22,428 bases of DNA from Veillonellaceae bacterium (GTDB lineage Bacteria; Bacillota_C; Negativicutes; UBA1444), in contig JAAZNU010000253.1 of NCBI GenBank assembly GCA_012798135.1, forward strand, positions 1 to 22,428, written 5' to 3'. The notes beneath the pieces are model-generated. The model was given only the letters and a program-made list of their open reading frames with translations, did not search any database and had not been told where the DNA came from. Each line of letters begins with the position of its first letter. The stretch's first letter is position 1. A program made the translations under genes and the position numbers. Positions 1-9,100 of the stretch are shown piece by piece.

Positions 1-116
1 CCGCGACCATCGCCATCAACGGCGCCGTCCAGACCATCCCACCCCAGATCGACCCGGACCGGCAGACCATCCTCGACGCCCTCAACCCCGGAGAGAGCCA
101 GGCACTAACGAAATGA
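1..116 (+). CDS. IS1634-family transposase, C-terminal fragment (5' end outside window)
   Basis: Reading from base 3, the frame gives 37 residues beginning ATIAINGAVQTIPPQ and ending at a TGA at 114-116. The complete transposase in this window ends in ATIAINGTTQTFAPAILPEK followed by QAILDAI, so this is the same C-terminal segment of a related DDE transposase. The catalytic residues would lie upstream of the window. The gene is on the plus strand, opposite to the right-hand copy. Whether the full gene is intact cannot be judged from here. Confidence 0.75.
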   Translation, partial: ATIAINGAVQTIPPQIDPDRQTILDALNPGESQALTK

Positions 117-127
117 CCGAACTCAGG
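1..127 (+). mobile_element. Right end of an IS1634-family insertion sequence (truncated by window edge)
   Basis: The first 127 bases are the tail of an insertion sequence. The transposase C-terminus ends at 116, and the last 14 bases (114-127, TGACCGAACTCAGG) closely match the end of the complete IS at 17650-19419 read on the minus strand (TGAGCCAACTCAGG), differing at three positions. The stop codon sits at the inner edge of the terminal repeat, much as in the complete copy, where the stop is a few bases from the end. The element is related to the right-hand IS but is not the same IS, because the protein tails have diverged. Its other end and any target duplication lie outside the window. 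The outer boundary at 127 is inferred from this match. Confidence 0.7.
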
Positions 128-187
128 AGGGTGGATCAGCTCCTGTAGAATGGTTTCAAGGTTGCCGCGATATAAGGGAGTTTGTGG

Positions 188-3100
188 ATGGTGCCGGAAT
201 CGCACGTGACCCACGCCGCCGAGCTTCCAACTTTCGGGTACCATCCCGATTTCGAGAGTCTCGAAGCCGCCTTCTTGCGTGGGAGCTTTTCGCGCGCTCT
301 TGTTCTCGATACGCCGGTGAGAACGCTCGCAGACCGCGTTGAGAGCTGCCGGGTTCTGTGGAGCCCAGATGTCGAGCTGCCTGAGGGTCTGTACTGGTTT
401 CAGGGCCTCGATGACGGGGATCTGCTCCTCCAAGTGGGCGGTGGCGCCTTCCCGGGCGATGCCATGGTGACGGCCCTCGAGGAGCTCGTCGATGAACACC
501 CGTTGGTCGCGGCGTGGAACTGGGCGGAGGAACTCTGGGCTTCCGCGCACGCGGTCCCGAAGCCGAAGTTCGCCCTCAACGAGCCAGCGGTGACGCACCC
601 TGGCGGCGCCGATGTCGTGGTGAGAGACCGAAAGTTCGTCACTGGAGCATGGTCGTACACGGTCCTCGTTGAGGGTGCTCAGCAGGACATCATCGAGTCA
701 CGGCTCAGGCCGCGACCGCTCAATGACGACCCGCGAACATGGGTCCAAGGTGACCCGACTCCTGCCGCTAGGTTCGGCGCGACTCTGACACGAGCGAAGC
801 TGCAGGGTAAGTTCGCCAATACTCTCTTCTCCTTTAGGGCCACGCGTACGACGTTCCGCCCCTACCAGTTCAAGCCCGTGCTGAAGCTCCTCCAGACGGG
901 CAAGGCACGGCTCCTCATCGCGGACGAAGTGGGTCTCGGTAAGACTATCGAAGCGGGTCTGATCTGGACAGAGCTGGAGGCCCGAGGGGAAGCAGACCGC
1001 GTGCTTGTTGTGTGTCCCTCCAGCTTGATCTCCAAGTGGAAGGAGGAGATGGCAGACAGGTTCGAGTTCGAACTCACTGAACTCGACACGGCCAATCTCA
1101 AGATCTTCTTGTCTCGGCACCAGCAGAACCGTCTGCCGCCGCGGCAGGCCTACATCTGCAGCTTGGAACGCCTGCGGACTTGGACCGGCTTGGAGGAGAC
1201 CAAGGACTTCCCACCCGCTTTCGATCTCATCATCGTCGATGAGGCGCATGCGATGCGAAACTCTGACACCAAGAGCTATGCGCTGGGCACTGAGATCGCA
1301 GAGTGGGCTGACAACCTCGTGTTCCTGACGGCCACACCCATCAACCTGCGCCAGGAGGACCTCCTGAACCTTCTTGAGCTTCTGGCGCCCGAGGACTACG
1401 GCGACCTGGCCGATCTCGAATTGCGGCTCGAACCGAACAGGATCATCAACGCTGTCGCATCACGATTGGTGCAGAAGGGGGTGAAGGGTACGGACCTCGT
1501 CACGGAGCTCCAAGGACTGCGGAATTCCCTGCTGGGTCTCGTCCTGACGGAACGCCCAGACTTTGCGATGCTCACCGAACTCCTGGCGAAGGACGATCTC
1601 ACCCCTCGCGACATCGTCGATGCAAAGAGGTACCTGGCGGACCTGAACACCCTCTCCACCGTCATCACCCGCACCAAGAAGGTCGAGGTTGACGACCGCA
1701 AGGCAAAGCGCACGGAAATGCGCCAGGACATCACCTGGACAGGTGCCGAGGAGGCGTTCTACGCGGAGTACCTGCAATGGTGCAAGGACCGTGCCAAGGA
1801 GCTCGACAGCAACCTGCACTTCGCGATGCAGATGCCGTTGCGGCTCGCGAGCGCCTCTCTTCCGATGGCACGCCAAGCCGTTCTGGACCCGGACGGTTTC
1901 GGCGAGCTTGGGGACGCGGACTCGGATGTCAGTGCCACCCGGTTGGCCCCCCATGCCGATCTAGTGGCCGCTGCCCGTAATCTCCCGGAGGGTGTCGACA
2001 GCAAGTTCGACGTGCTGCTCCGCACCGTCACGTTGCTTCGCGATCAGCGCCGGCGGGCCCTGCTGTTCACGCACTCGCGCCCCACACTCGCCTACCTCGC
2101 CAACCGCCTCGGTACGGACTTCCGCATCGCAGTCATGCACGGGGGTGTCTCCCGCGACAAACGACGCCAGATCATGGCGGACTTCCGAGCCGGCCTGTAT
2201 GACTTCGTGTTGGCGAACAGAGTCGCCAGTGAGGGTCTCGACTTCGAGTTCTGCTCCGCGGTCATCAACTATGACCTTCCCTGGAACCCCATGGAGATCG
2301 AGCAACGGATCGGTCGTATCGATCGAATCGGGCAGTCCGAAGAGACGATTCTGATCGTCAACTTCGTTAACCAGCGCACCATCGACGAGCGGATCCTGTC
2401 GAGGCTGCTCGATCGGATTGAGATCTTCGAGTCCTCGATCGGGGCGCTCGAACCGATCATCTCTGGAACGGCTCCGGCACTCCTCAAGGCAGGTTTCGAC
2501 TTCACTCTCACCGAAGCCCAGCGCGAGCAAAAGATCCACGAGGTCTTAACGGCACTGGAGGAGCAACGCAAGGGCTTGAAGGACGTCACCGACGCTTCCA
2601 GTGCGCTCCTCGTCAGCAACGACGTTGACGTCGCCGGACTGGAAGAGGATCTGTTGCGTACCGGTCGGTACATCGGTCAGCGTGAATTGGCACTTCTGCT
2701 CGATGACTGGGCACGCATCGACGGCGCCCCACGCCTTGAGTTTGCGCGCAACGGCCAGACAGTGAACGTCCGCGGGAATGCCACCATGGCCGCTCGCGTC
2801 GACGACCTCGCAAAGAAGGCCCAGCGGACGCGGGCGGAGACCACCGTGATCTCCGCCCATCTTCGAGACGAACTGCCCCTCACCCTGGTCCTCGACCAGG
2901 AACTGGCACGTGCCAACGGTGGCATGCTCCTCACCTCCACCAGCCCACTGACCATGGCTGCCGTGTCGGTACCAGGGCACCGGCAAGCCAGATTCGCGTC
3001 TCTCCGCGTGCAGGACCGGGCGGGAGAAGCGACCCCCGGAACGTACGTGGTCGTACTGGCCAAGGCCATTGCCGCATCGCGCGGCGGTGACGAGATCTGG

Positions 3101-3580
3101 GGCGCCGCGGTGCAGCTGGACGGTCGAAGGGCCGATGACGGCCCTGTAAACGCTCTCCTTGCCGCCCTCGCCGAGGGCCGGCTGGAGGACATGCCGCCGC
3201 GCGCGGTGGATCGACTTGCCCCCCTAGCCGATCGGGCCCTCAACCAGTTGCTCCACCGTCACAGCGAGGAGCAGGCCAGACGTGACCACGAGTTCCAAGC
3301 ACTCCAACAGGCTCGCGCGGTCACCCTCCGGGAACAACATGGTCGGAAGATCGCGACCATTACGAAGCGCGTGAACACCGCCCTGGATCGCGGTCGCGGA
3401 GCGCGCGCGATCGCGCTGTTCGAGGCCCAAAAACGGCGCGCTGAAGCACGCTTCCTGCACCTCTCCGAAGGACTCAGGAACGCGAGCCAACCTGAGATCC
3501 GGCTCGAGCCTCTCGCAGCCTGCGTTATCGAAGTATCCGGAAAGAGCACTAGTAGTGGACGACCAACACAAGCAACTTGA
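188..3580 (+). CDS. Large SNF2-family (RapA/HepA-like) ATPase/helicase
   Basis: This is an SF2 SNF2-type ATPase of about 1130 residues. After an N-terminal region of about 225 residues that I do not recognise come Walker A (DEVGLGKT, residues 246-253), the DEAH box (351-354), an LTATP motif III and a QRIGRIDRIGQ motif VI (706-716). A TIDERIL segment follows, with a C-terminal extension of about 380 residues rich in charged helices. This plan and the VNQRTIDERI motif resemble RapA/HepA, which recycles RNA polymerase, and also the DISARM helicase DrmD. No nuclease motif is visible. The ATG at 188 is preferred over the TTG at 182 because AAGGGAG (174-180) ends seven bases upstream. Only about 60 bases separate it from the IS end; a TAGAAT at 146-151 is a weak -10 candidate without a good -35. 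The next gene overlaps its 3' end by 26 bases. Family assignment is firm; biological role is inferred. Confidence 0.85.
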   Translation: MVPESHVTHAAELPTFGYHPDFESLEAAFLRGSFSRALVLDTPVRTLADRVESCRVLWSPDVELPEGLYWFQGLDDGDLLLQVGGGAFPGDAMVTALEELVDEHPLVAAWNWAEELWASAHAVPKPKFALNEPAVTHPGGADVVVRDRKFVTGAWSYTVLVEGAQQDIIESRLRPRPLNDDPRTWVQGDPTPAARFGATLTRAKLQGKFANTLFSFRATRTTFRPYQFKPVLKLLQTGKARLLIADEVGLGKTIEAGLIWTELEARGEADRVLVVCPSSLISKWKEEMADRFEFELTELDTANLKIFLSRHQQNRLPPRQAYICSLERLRTWTGLEETKDFPPAFDLIIVDEAHAMRNSDTKSYALGTEIAEWADNLVFLTATPINLRQEDLLNLLELLAPEDYGDLADLELRLEPNRIINAVASRLVQKGVKGTDLVTELQGLRNSLLGLVLTERPDFAMLTELLAKDDLTPRDIVDAKRYLADLNTLSTVITRTKKVEVDDRKAKRTEMRQDITWTGAEEAFYAEYLQWCKDRAKELDSNLHFAMQMPLRLASASLPMARQAVLDPDGFGELGDADSDVSATRLAPHADLVAAARNLPEGVDSKFDVLLRTVTLLRDQRRRALLFTHSRPTLAYLANRLGTDFRIAVMHGGVSRDKRRQIMADFRAGLYDFVLANRVASEGLDFEFCSAVINYDLPWNPMEIEQRIGRIDRIGQSEETILIVNFVNQRTIDERILSRLLDRIEIFESSIGALEPIISGTAPALLKAGFDFTLTEAQREQKIHEVLTALEEQRKGLKDVTDASSALLVSNDVDVAGLEEDLLRTGRYIGQRELALLLDDWARIDGAPRLEFARNGQTVNVRGNATMAARVDDLAKKAQRTRAETTVISAHLRDELPLTLVLDQELARANGGMLLTSTSPLTMAAVSVPGHRQARFASLRVQDRAGEATPGTYVVVLAKAIAASRGGDEIWGAAVQLDGRRADDGPVNALLAALAEGRLEDMPPRAVDRLAPLADRALNQLLHRHSEEQARRDHEFQALQQARAVTLREQHGRKIATITKRVNTALDRGRGARAIALFEAQKRRAEARFLHLSEGLRNASQPEIRLEPLAACVIEVSGKSTSSGRPTQAT

Positions 3581-5582
3581 ACTCGAGGACGAGCGAACAG
3601 CGCAGAAGCGCTACCGGCAGAAGGTGCAGGAACAAGCCCGCAGACCAATGAGCTACACCGCGCCGGCCAACACAATCTTCACCCAGGATGCGCGCCCGAG
3701 AGTCCCGAACGTGCCAGAGGGACACCTGATCGGACGCATCGCGCTCGTGACGCCGCAGACGATTCTTGGAGATCGTTCTGACTTCTACATCGGCGATCGG
3801 CACATCACCATGGACGGAGTCGAGGTCTTCAGTTGGGCCGCGCCCGTCTCCTGCACCTATTTCCGGGGCACCAACCACCATGACTGGTGTGAGGACGTCG
3901 CCGTCGTGCGCTCCTTCGAGCACGACGGCGATCGGATCTCGGATCTGGTAGATGACGTGGTGCGCGATGACGCGCCCGCCACGCCCTTCGCCAAGAGGGG
4001 ACTCGCGATCCCCGCTGCCCCGGATCGACCGGGTCGGCGGCGTCCCGGTGTCGCCACCCCACGGCGCCGAGAGACAACTCCGAGCGCTTCATCGGAGCCG
4101 ACTCCCCGAACGCCAAACGGAGCAACTGTGCCTCCCCCGCCAGAAGGTGGACACGAGCATGTGAGCTCAACCGAGCCCGCACACCACTCCCCACCACCGG
4201 CGAGAGTAGTGTCCCCTGATCCCGCCATTCGTGCAGAGAGCCTGCTTCGCTCGCGACTTCAGGCCCCCCGGACCAAGAGTCTCGCACCGGTGCTCTCCAC
4301 GCTCCAGCCGGACCAGTACACCCTCGTGACTGTTCCTGCCATGGACAGTGTGATCATCGAGGGTCAACCCGGTACTGGGAAGACCATTGTGGCGACGCAC
4401 CGTGCCGCCTACCTGATCAACGATGAAACCCCGAAGGAGAACACGCTCGACGGAAATGTCCTGCTCCTGGGTCCCACGAACGGATACTCCGCGCACGTGC
4501 GCGACGTCGTCAACCGACTCACTGCGGCCTCTCCGCGAGTGCTCATCATGTCGATGCCCGAGCTGATGCGGCAGATCCTCGATCTGCGCCAGCAGCCCAA
4601 AGGACCATCGACCCGCGACTGGCAAGACGTCGACATCCAGCTCGGGATCCTCGCCCGATCAGCAATCAGCCGGCTCCGCACCGCCACTGGCATGACCCCC
4701 ACCTCGAAGGAAGTGCTCGAGTACCTCCGAACGATGGGAGCAGACAACCTCCCACCGCACCAGATCCCCGACTGGGCGGACTACCTCCAGACCCTGCCCC
4801 CGTATGAGAAGGCGCTTGCAACTCGTGCCCATACCCCCTTGCTTGCCTTCATCCGCTGGGAGGTGGCGAAGCCACGACACCTCGAGGGGATCGAGCACAT
4901 CATCGTCGACGAGGCTCAGGACGTGCACCCCCTCGAATGGATGTTGCTCACGGCGATCAACGAGGCCGACGCCTGGACGCTCCTCGGCGACCTGAACCAG
5001 AGACGCTCCGATCACACACTGGGAAGCTGGCGCCTCCTGTCCGACATTCTGTCCGTGCCCTACGGCGACCCGAAAGTTCACCGGCTCGAACGTGGCTACC
5101 GTTCCACCAAACCGATCCTCGAATACGCCAACCGGCTGCTTCCACGCGCAGAACGGGCACTCCTCGCTTTCCAGCAAGAAGGACCTGAACCCGTGGTCAC
5201 AAAGGTGCGGCCCCACGCCGTCGACGACACGGTCCTTGGTGAGATAGAACGACTCCACACGGCGTACCCGTCGGGAACGGTCGCAGTTATCGCTGTCGAC
5301 CCGCACAGCGTGCGAACCCGCCTGCGCGCGGCTGGATGGACGGCAGACTTCGGCAACCCCATGGTCTGGGAGAAGGACGGACGCCACGTCACAGTGGCCC
5401 ATCCGGACGCGGCCCGTGGGCTCGAATTTGACGCAGTAGTCGTCACCGAACCATCAGCATTCCCAAAGAACTTCGGCCGCCGCGGGCCGCTCTACACCGC
5501 CTTGACTCGACCGAACCGAGAACTCGCCGTAGTGCACAGTACGCCACTACCTGAAGAGCTTCGTGAGCGGAAACGTTCGTAG
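3555..5582 (+). CDS. HelD-like SF1 (UvrD-family) ATPase
   Basis: This 675-residue protein carries HelD and UvrD signatures. It has a charged N-terminal helix (residues 1-30), then the HelD-type segment FYIGDRHI...SWAAPVS (77-99), where HelD proteins have YIGRRGL...DWRAPVS. A TLQPDQ segment leads into Walker A (GQPGTGKT, 270-277). Walker B is VDEAQD (D452, E453). RGLEFD (621-626) and YTALTR (647-652) are the late SF1 motifs. HelD proteins bind RNA polymerase and release stalled complexes. Unusual is a proline-, serine- and threonine-rich linker (about 145-225) between the N-terminal module and the ATPase core, and the N-terminal coiled coil looks short. The GTG start at 3555 has GGAAAGAG upstream and lies inside the SNF2 gene, which suggests translational coupling. 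Known: the family's RNA polymerase role. Inferred: a role in defence with its partner. A DNA-only UvrD-like helicase is the alternative. Confidence 0.8.
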   Translation: MDDQHKQLELEDERTAQKRYRQKVQEQARRPMSYTAPANTIFTQDARPRVPNVPEGHLIGRIALVTPQTILGDRSDFYIGDRHITMDGVEVFSWAAPVSCTYFRGTNHHDWCEDVAVVRSFEHDGDRISDLVDDVVRDDAPATPFAKRGLAIPAAPDRPGRRRPGVATPRRRETTPSASSEPTPRTPNGATVPPPPEGGHEHVSSTEPAHHSPPPARVVSPDPAIRAESLLRSRLQAPRTKSLAPVLSTLQPDQYTLVTVPAMDSVIIEGQPGTGKTIVATHRAAYLINDETPKENTLDGNVLLLGPTNGYSAHVRDVVNRLTAASPRVLIMSMPELMRQILDLRQQPKGPSTRDWQDVDIQLGILARSAISRLRTATGMTPTSKEVLEYLRTMGADNLPPHQIPDWADYLQTLPPYEKALATRAHTPLLAFIRWEVAKPRHLEGIEHIIVDEAQDVHPLEWMLLTAINEADAWTLLGDLNQRRSDHTLGSWRLLSDILSVPYGDPKVHRLERGYRSTKPILEYANRLLPRAERALLAFQQEGPEPVVTKVRPHAVDDTVLGEIERLHTAYPSGTVAVIAVDPHSVRTRLRAAGWTADFGNPMVWEKDGRHVTVAHPDAARGLEFDAVVVTEPSAFPKNFGRRGPLYTALTRPNRELAVVHSTPLPEELRERKRS

Positions 5583-5594
5583 CCTGCCGCGCGG

Positions 5595-5618
5595 GATGGC
5601 CAGCCTAGCCTGGCCATC
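5595..5618 (+). terminator. Perfect 9-bp inverted repeat, possible terminator after the HelD-like gene
   Basis: GATGGCCAG (5595-5603), a six-base spacer and CTGGCCATC (5610-5618) form a perfect stem beginning 13 bases after the stop codon of the HelD-like gene. No T-tract follows, so it is not a classical intrinsic terminator, although such hairpins are common at actinobacterial gene ends. It sits in the only real gap (5583-5704) between the helicase pair and the BREX genes. I saw no convincing promoter hexamers for the BREX operon in the remaining bases of the gap. Confidence 0.4.
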
Positions 5619-5704
5619 GGCTAACGTGAGTAACCCAACGAAGTCGCCACTAGTCCGCGGTGCCCAACGAGTCTGGCGTCGCGGGTGAACAATGGAGTGC
5701 AGAG

Positions 5705-6163
5705 ATGGCTTGGCCCGCTGACGGGGAGACGCTGGTCGCTGAGCTGGCGCGTTTCCGACGGCTTGCGCTGGTTGAAGGCGGACCCGGACCAGCGCTGCGG
5801 TTGGCCGAGGTGCTTGGCATCGACCCCTGCCGGGTCGGGCAGAGGCTTGCCGGTTTCACTTCAGCTCCCGACCTGACCGCTGTTCAGCGCCTCCTCGACG
5901 GTGAGCGTGTGCTGATGGACTTGGATGTCCTGTTTGAGCCCGCATTGCAGCTTGACCCGCTGGCCTTGCTGCGTGAGCAGGCACGCCGTGTTGGCGGGGT
6001 GGTGGCCGTCTGGCCCGGGGGCATCGGCGACGGACGGGCCACGTACAGTGTTGCGGGTCGCTTTGACCGTTACGACGCCGCCCTAGCTGATGCGATCGTC
6101 CTTCGAGCGCAGCCAGTCGTTTTTCCTGATGATGTCCCGTTCACGATGGAGAGGATTCCCTGA
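5705..6163 (+). CDS. brxF: BrxF, BREX type 3 small P-loop-like protein (degenerate Walker A)
   Basis: This 152-residue protein opens the BREX-3 operon. Its centre and C-terminus fit BrxF: VLMDLDVLFEPALQLDPL (Walker B-like acidic residues D72 and D74) followed by VVAVWPG. Size and position, immediately before brxC, also match. The P-loop is damaged: where a GxxGxGK[TS] is expected, residues 23-31 read VEGGPGPAL, with no lysine and no threonine or serine, so ATP binding is doubtful. The ATG at 5705 is chosen because GGAG (5694-5697) ends seven bases upstream. An in-frame GTG at 5660 would add 15 residues but lacks a clear ribosome binding site. The stop overlaps the brxC start by one base (TGATG). 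BrxF is described in BREX-3 annotation as a P-loop protein of unclear function. Confidence 0.8.
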   Translation: MAWPADGETLVAELARFRRLALVEGGPGPALRLAEVLGIDPCRVGQRLAGFTSAPDLTAVQRLLDGERVLMDLDVLFEPALQLDPLALLREQARRVGGVVAVWPGGIGDGRATYSVAGRFDRYDAALADAIVLRAQPVVFPDDVPFTMERIP

Positions 6164-9100
6164 TGCGCTACAGCGACGTGGTCCATTTTGAGCCTATTGA
6201 GAGCGTCAAGCAGCTGAGGGCTGGGAGCTCCCAGGATCAGGCGGCGGAGGACGTTCGCAGCTACGTAATCTCGGAGTCGATGCGCGAGGTGCTCACCGAG
6301 GTGGTCATCCCGCAGTTGCGCCTTGACAACCCTGATGTGGACCATAAGGGTCTCCTGCTGGTCGCGACCTATGGGACGGGCAAGACTCACTTGATGAGCG
6401 CGATCGCCGGTGTCGCTGAGCATGCTGAGCTAGCACCGCTGCTCACCAACCCAGTTGCCGCTTCGGAGGCAGCCCGGATCGCGGGCGGCTTCAAAGTGAT
6501 CCGGGTGGAGATCGGTGCGGTCAGGATGGGACTGCGTGATCTCTTGGCCAAGGAACTCCAGCGGGGCCTTACCGGGATCGGGGTGACGTACGAGTTCCCA
6601 CCGTTGGATCAGGTGGTGAGCAACAAGGATTGCCTCGCTGACATGATGGCCGCCTTCCAGGCCGCCTACCCGGACCACGGTCTCTTGCTGGTGGTCGACG
6701 AACTCCTGGACTACTTGCGCACCCGCAGAGACACCGAGCTGATCTTGGACCTGGGTTTTCTGCGGGAGATGGGAGAGTTCTGCCAGTCGTCCTGGTTCCG
6801 GATCATTGCCGGCGTCCAGGAGATGCTGTGGGACAACCCGCGGTTCGCCCTGGCCCAAGACGAGATCCGTCGGGTGCGGGAGCGCTTCCAGCAGTTCCGG
6901 ATCTCTCGGGAGGATGTGGCCTTCGTCGTCCAGCAGCGGCTGCTACGCAAGGACGACGCCCAGAAGGGGCAGATCCGGGAGCACCTCCAGCGCTTCGCTC
7001 CCGGTTTCGAAAGCATGGCCGCTGATCTTCCGCGCTTTGTGGAACTGTTCCCCGTGCATCCTTCCTACTTGCGTACCTTCGAAGGCCTGACGATCGTCGA
7101 GAAGCGCCGCGTCTTGGAGACGCTGTCGGCGGCCATGCGCGGACTGCTTGATAAAGAGGTTCCCACCGACGAACCAGGTCTGGTTTGTTTCGATGAGTAC
7201 CGGACGGATCTTGAAGCCGACCCGTCGAACCGTGTGATCCTGGAGGTTAAGGAGGTGCTCGACCGGGGGCGAGTCCTGCGGGAGCGAGTCAGCCACGGGC
7301 TCAAGAACAAGACTGACGTCGGCCCGGCTCTACGGATTGTGGACGCCCTCACCGTCCACCGTCTGACTACCGACGACCTGAACGCCCCGATCGGGCTCAC
7401 CCCGGAAGAGCTGCGCGATGACTTGTGCCTCCTTCCTCCGGGTACCCCCGAACTCGACCCTTCCTTCATCGCCTCCACGATCGAAACGATCGTGGGGGAG
7501 ATCAGGCTCGCTGTCTCCGGTCAGTTCTTGTCGGTCAATGAGGCAAACGGTCAGGTCTACATCGATTTGAAGAAGACCGTCGACTATGAGCAGCAGGTGG
7601 AGGAACGCGCCGCCACCCTCGATGAAGACGCTCTGGATAGCGCGTACTACAAAGCCCTCGAGCGGGTCCTCGAGGTCAACGACGATCCCTACGTCTCGGG
7701 CTACCGGATTTGGAGGTACGAGTTGCCCTGGGCGGCCCACCGGGTCACGCGTCTGGGCTACTTGTTCATGGGGGCGCCGAACGAGAGGTCGACCGCCCAG
7801 CCACCGCGTGACTTCTACGTGTACTTCTTGCAGCCTTACTCCGGCCACGCTTTTGACGATGAACATCGTCCCGACGAAGTGTTCCTGCGGCTGGTCAACC
7901 CCGACGAGGTCTTCACGAGGGCGCTGCGCCGGTACGCGGGAGCAGTCCAGAAGGCCGTGGAGACCACCACCCAGCATCGGGCCGCCTTCGAGCAGCGTCG
8001 GGACCTGCACCTCAGTGAAATGGTGGAATGGCTCCGGAGGCACATGGCCACCAACGTCTCGGTCAGGTACCTGGGACAGGAAAGAACCTTCGGGCAGTGG
8101 CTTGGGGCGGCGGCGGGCGCCCGTCGGAGCGTCAAAGACCAAGTCGACACGATCGCTGCCCAACTGCTGGCGGAGCACTTCGAACAGCGCTACCCGGACT
8201 ATCCCCGCTTCAGCGTGGACGTCACGCATGCCAATCTGGGTGCCGTAGTCACCGCCTCGTTGCAGTCCATCGCCCGCCGGCGTGAGACCATGCTCGGCAA
8301 AGCGGGCTTGGAAGCGCTGCAGCTCGTCGACATCGAAGGCGCGATCACCGCGGACGGTCCTTACGCCCGCCACTTGCAGGCGCAGTTGGAGGAGGCGGCA
8401 GGGAAAGCGGTGAATCGTCAGGCTCTGCTGGTTGAGAGGGATCTGGGAGTCCCCACGTGGGGTCCCTGGCACCTCGAACCCGGCTGGCTGGTCGTCGTCG
8501 CGGCTGCCCTGGTCTATCTGGGGAAGGCCGAACTCGGGTTGCCCTCCGGGACAATCGGGGCGACCCAACTCGAACGACTCGCGGACACCCCGCTCGGTGA
8601 ACTGGAGAAGCTCACCCACGTGGTGCCACCCGCAGGGCTGGATCTGGCGCGCCTCCGCCGGATAGCGACCTTGGTGGGCGCAATTCCGGGGGAGATCCAC
8701 GAGAATCTCGACCCGCAGGTGGTGGTCAAGCTCATCACCCAGGCAGAGCAGTTGTACTCCGACGCGAGTGACGCCAAGACCCTGATTCTCGAAGCGCCTC
8801 GTCTCTGGGGCGAGGAGCTCTTCGATGACCCTGCCCACCGCATCAGCCGCCTCGACGCCCTAGTCGCGGCGGTCGCCGAAGTCAGGAGTAGGACAACCGC
8901 CGGGAAGATGCGCAACGTGGCGCTGTCCGACGATGCCATCACCCGCGCCGAGGAAGGGAAGAAGGAACTGAACCGCGTTCGCGACCTGCGAGCAAGCTTC
9001 GAGAAGCTCAACCCTGTCGTCACTTACCTCACCCAAGCCGAAGATGTTCTCGGCGATCGGGATCCGAATGCCTCGGAAGCGGAGGCACTACGGGCCCGGT

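Noticed and set aside
188..3580. Possibility that the first helicase is DrmD of a DISARM system
   Set aside because: Its SNF2 core would fit DrmD, but no DrmA, DrmB, DrmC or DISARM methylase is in the window and its co-translated partner is a HelD-like ATPase. It is kept only as an alternative.
7330..8838. A 502-codon minus-strand open frame opposite brxC
   Set aside because: It lies wholly antisense to a gene with clear ATPase motifs, shows no recognisable domain and is a typical product of high GC wobble positions.
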